This document shows, piece by piece, positions 57,278-64,000 of a stretch of 64,000 nt of DNA. This DNA comes from Simmondsia chinensis (Eukaryota; Streptophyta; Magnoliopsida; Caryophyllales; Simmondsiaceae), in NCBI GenBank assembly GCA_018398585.1, contig JAGTTD010000008.1, forward strand, positions 32,030,156 to 32,094,155, written 5' to 3'. Within the stretch, counting starts at the first letter, position 1; each line of letters opens with the position of its first letter. The notes under the pieces were generated by a model. That model was not told where the DNA came from, ran no database searches, and saw only the letters and a program-made list of their open reading frames with translations. The translations under genes and the position numbers were made by a program.

Positions 57278-57804
57278 CTGGGCTTGTCAGGAAATACGAG
57301 CAACTCTATACTACGGACGGAGGAGAGGAAGAGGCAGACCAAAGAAGAGCTGGATAAAGACGATTCAACACGACCTCACCCACCTAAACCTAAATGAGGA
57401 GGTGACTCTAGATAGAGCTGAGTTGAGAGCTAACATAGGTATCGCTAATATGGAGGTTTAGAATAGAGGAGCATAGCTAGCCTAGTCCTAGCACCCCTAG
57501 GCTTATTTGCGCCTTACTATTTGTTGCTTTGTGCTGTATTGCTTTTTACTTGATGCTTTAGTACTTATTGCCTATTGCTACTTTTGTTACTTTATACTTT
57601 CTACTTTATGCTCTCTCTGTGCTTTTGCTATTGCGCTAGCATGTTGTTATGCTTTTTATGCTTTTAGGTTGGGAGTCCTAGAACGCAGCCTCCCTTTGGG
57701 GTAACACCTTCATATCCCCCCCCCCCCCCCCCCCCCCGGATCCTACTTTAGCAGGAGCCTTTGAAGTACTAGGTCTGTTGTTGCTATTGTTGTTATTGTA
57801 CACT
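57278..57804 (+). mobile_element. 5'-truncated RTE LINE copy
   Basis: 527 bp flanked by a perfect 12-bp duplication, ATATGATTCTAT (57,266-57,277; 57,805-57,816). It encodes only the C-terminal end (RGRGRPKKSWIKTIQ-like, then HDLTHLNLNEEVTLDRAEL, 57,320-57,430). It ends GCAGGAGCCTTTGAAGTACTAGG with TTG-type repeats. A C-run of about 21 lies at 57,717-57,737. Same family as 52,243-56,444. Confidence 0.85.
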
Positions 57805-58675
57805 ATATGATTCTATATTGTTGGAGAATGAAATCAAATTCTTATCTTGGCATAACGACTTAAACTTTTGAGATGGTTAATTCAATGGCATTTCTTCATT
57901 AGTAAAGGAGGGAAATTATCATTCCTCCTATCCTTATCACATTCCTACATAAAAAGAAAAAATTAGCAAAGGCCAATCCAAACTCCTAGTAATCGAAGCA
58001 ATTGATTAGGCTCTCAATTTGTTTAGAAAATTGATTGCATCATGAATTTACTTCTACTGCATATAGTCGTACATAATTGGACAAATAACCTATATAAACT
58101 AGTACACACATATAGAAGAGGGCACATGTAGGAGGACTGAAGATGACAGAGGAAGAAGTGCAAATTTTTAATTCTAGAAGTACTCTGTTTTTGTTTTGAT
58201 GTTATTTCCTTTGTGCTGCTGCCTGCAAATGTAACCAAGCAAAGCCCTTTTCAAGGCTTGAATTTTGTAAATTTAACTATCCAAAAACAAAAATTACACA
58301 AATATTAACATAGAGGATCATATCTAAACTAATATTATAATATACACGTGATTATACATGGAGATTCAACAATGTCAAAGAATGAAAAAAATTTGAACAT
58401 TTACAAAGAGGTTTAAATGTAACATTTATACAAGCTTGTTTATAAAAGAACTCAAAAAAAATAATAATAATAAAAATGAAGTCATTAACACTGAAAATGA
58501 GCAGTTGAGCCGAAACTGGATTTCCAGACAAAAGGACATCAAACAACCAATGCCTGAGGGGAAAAGCAGAGGAACAAGCGACCATGTATTAATTACGGTA
58601 AATTACATATTAGTATTCTGATGTTTTGTGTATTAATTTTTATGTCCAAAAGTTACATGTATAATTAATAATCCG

Positions 58676-58900
58676 CCCACCATGGCCTTACCTTAGTGTT
58701 AGGAGGCAAGTAAGGGGATATGGTGTTGTTTTAGGCCAAAAGGTCTGGAGTTCGACCCCCCCGGCGAACCTTTCCCTGAAAAATTCTTGACTTAACTGCT
58801 CCTGTGGTTTGTAGGTCACTGCAAGGGCCGAGGTTTAGCAAGTACCAAGTTCCTAGTTAGCAAAACAAAATAGTCCAAACATCGGGGTGAAAAGGGTGTA
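58676..58900 (+). mobile_element. Possible tRNA-derived SINE
   Basis: CCTTAGTGTTAGGAGGCAAG resembles an A box and GGTCTGGAGTTCGACCCCCC a B box, spaced about 60 bases apart, as in the tRNA-like heads of plant SINEs. CTCCTGTGGTTTGTAGGTCAC follows. No clear target duplication or tail, so this remains tentative. Confidence 0.4.
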
Positions 58901-59225
58901 GAACTTGCCGTTATTTGTAGGTAAACCTACAATCCCCTTGTCATTTCCCTCATCTCATACACAAGCTGACTGTTGTGACACCACTAATGAGAAAAAGTTG
59001 GATGAAAGACTTATTTTGCACCTTTATACAATCTTGTTTGGATTATTTTTTTAAATATATGTAATTTTTGGACAAAAATATTATTTCATGAAGTTCGTGT
59101 TGGAAAAAAATAATACATTAAACCTCAAGACACTAATACGTAATTTTTTGCTCGAAACGCATAGTTTCAGCTTTAAAAAATATCAAAACTCCGCGTTGCA
59201 TGTACCTGCATTTCCTTCAGAACTT

Positions 59226-60574
59226 TCACAATATAAGGAGTGGCTCTTCCATCACATCAATCCCCTGAAGCTTACTTAGATGATCTTGTTGTGTAATCTG
59301 AGAGACTAACTGTGACTCCGGTGTTATATATAATTGCTGCTGACATGGCACGCTCGTTCTGAAATCAAACGGTTGCAATTTTTCTAAGGAAAGATCAACT
59401 GGGTGTTGAGGGAAATACACGTTCATTTCGAGTGGATAAAACTCTGGCGTTTTGGTGTTTGTAGGTGGTTCTAATGGAAGAGAATCGTAGGTTAAAATGG
59501 GTGCTTCTTGTAAACAAAACTGTGTTGATTTTGGTTTGGCTTCGAATGGTAAGAATTGCGATAACTTTACGTCATCAAGCGCACATAAATTTGACACGCC
59601 GGAGAAATCGATGGGGTGATGAGAATTGGATATGTTTGGTTCAAAAAGGTGTAAAGGAGGTAACCTTGATTTTGGTAAGTCGATTGTGTCTGATTGTGGT
59701 TGGCTGGAGAAGGAAGAGTTATAATGAATGGGTTGGAGAGGTAAAATATAAGCATCTGTGGTGGTTTTTGTCTCTCCTGTTGCCATCTTAAGCCTTTCTA
59801 GTTCGTGCTTTAGTGCCTCGTTCAAAGCTGCTTCACAAAAAAGTACGGCGAATTTGATTTCATTTTATAAGTCCTTGTAGCACGAGTAGAAAGCAATATA
59901 TACACATAGACACACATTGTGTTTTCGATCGCATCCAAAGGGTGGACCTTGGTGCAATCAATAAGTATGCTCCATTGTGATCCAAATCACGGTTAGAATC
60001 TCATAAACAACATATTTACAGAACTTTAAAAAGCATTGTTAAGGTTAAGATCCTAGGGTACGAGGTCCTAGGTTTAAATCCTATCATCCCTAACCCACTA
60101 TCTACCGAAAACCAAAAATTTGTTTGCATTTGGTCCTTCCAGACTTCACTTTAGCGGGAACCTTGTGCACTGGGATACCCATGCTTCTCATTTCTCGAAT
60201 GGCATAGGCATATATAGCTGCATCATATAGTATTCATATGAATTCAAATAGGTGAAACCAAGTAGATTCACACCATATTTGATCACATACTACCGGCCAT
60301 CAAAGATTTCAAAGTTCAATGAATTCAAGATCAGCTGCATCACAACAAATACAAGATGAAATGCGACGAGCTCTTAGATACACTGCTTGCGTTGTCGTAA
60401 CATCACTATGCAACTTGTTATATAAGAGCACATAATTGTCACATGCATCAGATAATGTCTTATAAAGATAGCATAAGCAAGATGCGTACCGTCACGTAGC
60501 TGGGCTTGCTGCTCCATGGATTCTAGCTGACATCTGAGCTCTGTATTTTCTGTAGTCAAACCCTTTGTGTCTCT
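59226..60574 (-). CDS. Group I bZIP transcription factor (VIP1/PosF21-like), 3' exons only
   Basis: Minus strand. Exon 60,574-60,490 reads RDTKGLTTENTELRCQLESM then EQQAQLRD. Its last G joins exon 59,827-59,226, which starts (A)LNEALKHELERLKMATGE, with intact AG acceptors and GT donor (ttcag|AGAGAC; GACG|gtacgc; gcag|CTTTG). The heptad leucines and the EQQAQLRDALNEAL signature are those of plant group I bZIP proteins, nuclear DNA-binding dimers acting in vascular, osmotic or cell-wall related gene control. The exon junctions fall where that family has them. The C-terminal 180 residues are Pro/Ser/Gln-rich, ending EEPLLIL and TGA at 59,226. The basic region and the first part of the zipper are not found between 60,575 and 64,000, so they must lie to the right. 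No stops or shifts are seen. Confidence 0.88.
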
Positions 60575-60671
60575 CTGAACAAGGACAAATCACATTATGA
60601 GCCCTATTAGCAAGTCAGTGAACATAAATTGCACACGAGTTAGTATATGATAATGGATACTAGATATAAGT

Positions 60672-61698
60672 TGTCAAGGGATCAACTTGTCACAATCCTT
60701 CTTGGTTGTGACGGCCCAAATCTAGGACATAGGCCCGAATCTTGGAAAGATAGAGGTTTAGATGAGGGAAGAAGAAGAAATAGAGTTTAGATGAGGAAGA
60801 ATTAGAATAAGAGATGAGATGAGAGAGTAGAGAGTAAAGATGAGAAAGTAGAATATTTCATATATTTGTAAAATTGATTGGATGATTTACAAAATGGGTT
60901 ACAGTTCCCTATTTACAGAAATATAACAAAATACTAAAATATCTAATAATATCTAGAATTATCAATTACAACAATTAAATCTAGAATAATATCAAAAGGA
61001 GAATCTTTCCAACGGCTAGTAAGGGAGGCGCGCCTAACGGCTAGTTCAGGCACTGTTCCGGTGCGACAAGGCGTAGGACGCTGGCTGGGAACGCACTGGA
61101 CAAGCTGGGACACGCGGCCCTGGGACGGCACTGGCACAAGCATGGGCCGCGCATTGGCGCGGCCTTGACAAGGCCCTGGCACGGCACTGGCAGTGTCTTG
61201 ACATTGTCTGGCACGGCACTGGGCAGCGAACCATGACAAGGTCAGGCACGGACTGGGCAGCAACCATGACAAGGCTGGGCACGGGACTGGACAGCGAATG
61301 CTCAGACCTAGGCAGCGACCTAGGCATGTCCTAACAAGCGATCTCGACACGGACCTCGGGCTACCTGCTCGGTCCTTTGAGACTGTCACGGACCAGGGAA
61401 CATCGTGTCCGTGACACAACTATTACAAGAGTTTAAGTTGTTGCTTGAAGATTCAAGAATGGTTTTACACTCTAACATGTTCTATCATATGAATGTCAAT
61501 TGGCTTGAAACATAGATAATACACATATGACCATCTCATACTTTTTGCTTCAATTACATTAATATTTAAAGCGGAGGTTATTGGGATTCAAACTCTTGAC
61601 CTCTCAGTTACAAGCTATCTATACCATGTTAAGGAATTGACTTTCCAAAAAGCTTAAACTATTAGGTGAACGGCCAAGAATGATTTTGTACTCTAACA
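60672..61698 (-). mobile_element. TRIM copy 2, split by a solo LTR
   Basis: On the minus strand the first LTR is 61,698-61,627 (TGTTAGAGTACAAAATCATT ... TTCCTTAACA). A damaged primer-binding site starting TGGTAT follows, then an internal part with GAGGTCAAGAGTTTGAATCC. The second LTR starts at 61,477 (TGTTAGAGTGTAAAACCATT). It is interrupted at about 61,417 by a 710-bp insertion and resumes at 60,706, ending TTGATCCCTTGACA at 60,672. The flanking pentamers are only partly alike. It lies in the bZIP intron. Confidence 0.65.
60707..61416 (-). mobile_element. Solo LTR inserted in a TRIM LTR
   Basis: Minus strand, 710 bp, starting TGTCACGGACACGATGTTCC and ending GATTTGGGCCGTCACA, so TG...CA with inverted TGTCACGG/CCGTCACA. 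The 61,020-61,400 part is strikingly GC-rich against its surroundings and contains a degenerate minisatellite (GGCACGGCACTGG, CAGCGAACCATGACAAGG words, 61,120-61,300). There is no internal retrotransposon sequence. The open frames of 93 and 158 codons across it are repeat-driven and not genes. Flanking pentamers do not match perfectly. Confidence 0.6.
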
Positions 61699-62103
61699 CA
61701 AGCCAGAGAAGGGGATTTCTAATTTCTCAATGAAAAATAGGCCAATCTGCTACACCATTTTGACAAAGGGAACAAATATCTTAAGAGCTCAAAAGAAAGA
61801 AGCTAGAATAAGAGAACGAAAGGCTGGAAGAGAAAGAATAATTGCAGCAACATCTACAAGTTGATTGAAAGAATAATTCAAAAGAGCAACTGAATATTAG
61901 TAAACATATAAGCCTTGAGAACTTACTAGCGAAAACAAAAGAACTGATTTTAAAAGATGTCTATAAGCCTCAAGGTGGGCTATGCTCAAAATTTGCTAGT
62001 ATCATCCAATCAATTAGAAACTATAAGCTGCTGCAATGTGTGTCAATGAAATGACTCATCAAAAACATGGATTGGATTCAATAATGGTATTATCTGCCTC
62101 CAG

Positions 62104-62640
62104 ACTAGGGGTATAAACGAGCCGGGTTGAGTTGAGCTGGGCCCTTATGGAACTTTCAAAACTTTTTTCAAACTCGGTTCAATAAGAGATCAATATGTTC
62201 AATAATTAACTCGACTCGATTATTAGCCTAATCGAGCTGGGTTGAGCTTGTTATCAAGTCAAGCAAAGCTCATAATCGAGTCGAGTCAAGCTTATAATTT
62301 AGCTAAGCTAGTTATTCAGTCAAATTTGCTATGAAGTCGAGCTATCCAAGTTACTATCGAGCCATTGTCGGCCTACTTTCAACCTAATACCAACCGTTAG
62401 AAAACTCTTAATGAGCCCTTATTGAGCCATTAACGTGTAACGTGTTTTTAATGAACTCTTATCAAATTGTTCGTGAACGTTAGCTATCGAGTACCCCTAG
62501 TTCGAACTCAGCTTATTAAACTTATCGAGTATATTCAAACTTAGCTTGATAAGGTATTGAGACGCAAAAGGATCACAAACTAGCCCTTAGCAAATTTTTA
62601 CACGAGCAGTTTATGGGACATTTGGTTCAATTACACCGAA
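62104..62640. repeat. Dispersed GAGCC/TCGAG-rich repeat, copy 5
   Basis: It starts AGGGGTATAAACGAGCCGGG and is filled with GAGTTGAGCTGGGCCC, AATCGAGCTGGGTTGAGC, AAGTCGAGCTATCC words. It ends GGTTCAATTACACCGAAG, close to the family terminus. Lies in the bZIP intron. Confidence 0.55.
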
Positions 62641-62754
62641 GATCACTCATATTCCTCATGAGAAGTACAGAAGACAAACTTGCAGGTGAATCTTCCTATC
62701 AATCGCAAGAACCTCCTAATATCTCATGCTAAGATCGTACCTAGGGGGCCTTCA

Positions 62755-63018
62755 CTTGTTTGGCTCAACAAATTAAGCTATTAGGTGAAAATCTGAAAAT
62801 GGTTCTATACTCTAATATGCCTCCTCACACAGATATCCACAAGGCTAGAAATGAATACACAAGCTCATCACATTGTGCTAAATTATACTAATATAAAAGG
62901 TGGGCCTATTGGGATCTAAATTCAAGATCTCTTGGTCAAAGAAGCTCTAATACTTTGTCCATGAACAGTCCTAAGAGCTTTAGTTATTATGTGACATTGA
63001 TCTCATACTCTGGTAAAG
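62755..63018 (-). mobile_element. TRIM copy 3, decayed
   Basis: On the minus strand: an LTR-like block (about 63,018-62,956) ending TTCATGGACA, then AAGTATTAGAGC (primer-site remnant) and GACCAAGAGATCTTGAATTT. GCCCACCTTTTATATTAGTA follows, then GGAGGCATATTAGAGTATAG, opening the second LTR at about 62,818. Same order and words as copies at 37.07 and 61.7 kb. Ends approximate. Confidence 0.6.
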
Positions 63019-63343
63019 TGAAATCAAGTTGACAATAAGGATGATGAGATGGAGGAGAAAATACATTTTGCCCCACCGACAATGGAAACCCTTTTTTCCA
63101 GGCATAAGATACATTAGGTGCTGGAAAACATAAAGAGCCTCAATCACCATTTAGATTGAACTCGATTTCATAAACTCTTAAAATCTGAATTTAGGATGGT
63201 TTCCCATACCCTTTCACCATTCGGGGGAAAAAAAATCTTCTAGTACTGCTCCGTTACTACGAAAATATAAGAAACTATATTATTGAATTTATTATTAGAG
63301 TTACTCGTCTTCCTATTTATAGAGGAGATATTGGAAAGTAAAT

Positions 63344-63449
63344 CCCATTAGGGTAACACCCTGAAGAGGTAAGGCTGTGTACATCCCATCCCTCCCAAAC
63401 CTTGCTTATGTGGGAGCTCTTGAAGCACTGTGTTTGTTGTTGTTGTTGT
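63344..63449 (+). mobile_element. 106-bp RTE/SINE tail insertion
   Basis: GGGTAACACCCTGAAGAGGT, AAGGCTGTGTACATCCC, GTGGGAGCTCTTGAAGCAC and TTG repeats. Flanked by a 16-bp duplication, ATATTGGAAAGTAAAT at 63,328-63,343 and ATATTGAAAAGTAAAT at 63,450-63,465 (one mismatch). It extends far enough into the body (CACCCTGAAG) to match the 5S-headed SINE, so it may be a truncated SINE rather than a LINE end. Confidence 0.75.
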
Positions 63450-63619
63450 ATATTGAAAAGTAAATAACAATAAATACCTAATTGTAAATATAGAGGATGG
63501 AGATCTGGATATAAAATAAATACAAAAGCTATGTTGAAATAAACAACACTAGCCCAATGTCTAAATTATCAAGCCGAAGGTAAAATAATAGTCCAGCCCA
63601 TCTTGACCCAAGTCCGTAG

Positions 63620-64000
63620 AAAGTTCTCAACAATTGTGGAGACTTGATTTTTCAGTATTGCTAATGCATTATTGAGTTAGGTAAGTCTTTTGTGGTAATA
63701 ATTAATCACAGTGTGCTCCGACGTGTAATACACTAGCAAAAGGTGTGGCTTAAATTTAATAAGACTATTTTAATATGTAGCGTGTATTTCCTCTAATTAG
63801 CTATAAATACCCCAGCCCCAAGCCTTGTATATCATTGAGAAGTGAAGAAGAGGGGGGGGGGGGAGGAAATAAGACTAGAAGTCTTATAGTCATGTGGTCT
63901 TGTGAGCGTTGAGAGTTTGTGAGAATTGAGCTTTCTTTTATAATATTTTCAGTTTAATAAAAGTATTTTGTTGTGTCTCCATTATTGAGTAAATTTCTTC
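63620..64000 (+). mobile_element. Possible LTR at the right window edge
   Basis: Non-coding sequence with a TATA box (GCTATAAATACCCC near 63,801), a following leader with a G-run (63,853-63,864) and poly(A)-signal-like AATAAAAG near 63,956, the usual order in an LTR. It could equally be a promoter, but it lies on the opposite strand to the bZIP gene and inside its intron. No ends were defined. Confidence 0.35.

Noticed and set aside
59465..59791. 108-codon plus-strand frame
   Set aside because: Antisense shadow of the bZIP C-terminal exon.
60943..61419. 158-codon minus-strand frame, GC-rich
   Set aside because: Falls entirely within the minisatellite-bearing solo LTR; repeat words explain the frame.

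Overview
This is plant nuclear DNA, almost certainly from a eudicot. It is AT-rich and gene-poor, and is dominated by decayed or nested transposable elements: Ty1/copia, L1-type and RTE-type LINEs, CACTA, a Mutator-like foldback element, TRIMs, MITEs and SINEs. Exact species cannot be read from the sequence. The only host gene I can support is the 3' part of a group I (VIP1/PosF21-like) bZIP transcription factor on the minus strand at 59.2-60.6 kb. Its upstream exons lie beyond the right edge, so its intron is at least 3.4 kb long and packed with transposons.

Layout: 1-1.5 kb, 5' end of a minus-strand copia element (LTR, PBS, gag, protease). 1.5-3 kb, coding-like debris split by a MITE. 3-5 kb, second minus-strand copia remnant. 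5-15 kb, AT-rich intergenic DNA with MITEs, degenerate minisatellites and a LINE fragment. 15.1-20.3 kb, two diverged copies of one L1-type LINE head to head (a large inverted repeat), then a LINE ORF1-like fragment and 3' tail to 21.9 kb. 22-24.5 kb, decayed plus-strand copia with a 5S-derived SINE inserted. 24.8-25.5 kb, RTE tails. 27-29 kb, another decayed copia. 33.1-34.05 kb, a 9-bp-TSD foldback element filled with CpG-rich palindromes. 37.07-37.36 kb, a TRIM. 37.83-45.64 kb, a complete CACTA (En/Spm) element with a broken TNP2 transposase and an apparently intact second gene. 45.91-49.85 kb, a copia element bounded by both 144-bp LTRs but without gag. 52.24-56.44 kb, a full-length but mutated RTE LINE carrying an inserted 5S-headed SINE. 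56.8-59 kb, repeat remnants and a truncated RTE copy. 59.2-60.6 kb, bZIP exons. 60.7-64 kb, TRIMs, a solo LTR, a short RTE tail and a possible LTR at the edge.

The most unusual signal is a SINE family headed by a 5S rRNA-like sequence (full copy at 55,737-55,994, 5'-truncated copy at 22,277-22,488). Each copy has a perfect 16-17 bp target-site duplication, and its tail matches the 3' end of the RTE LINE in the same window. This suggests that the RTE machinery mobilises these SINEs, along with a scatter of very short RTE tails across the window.
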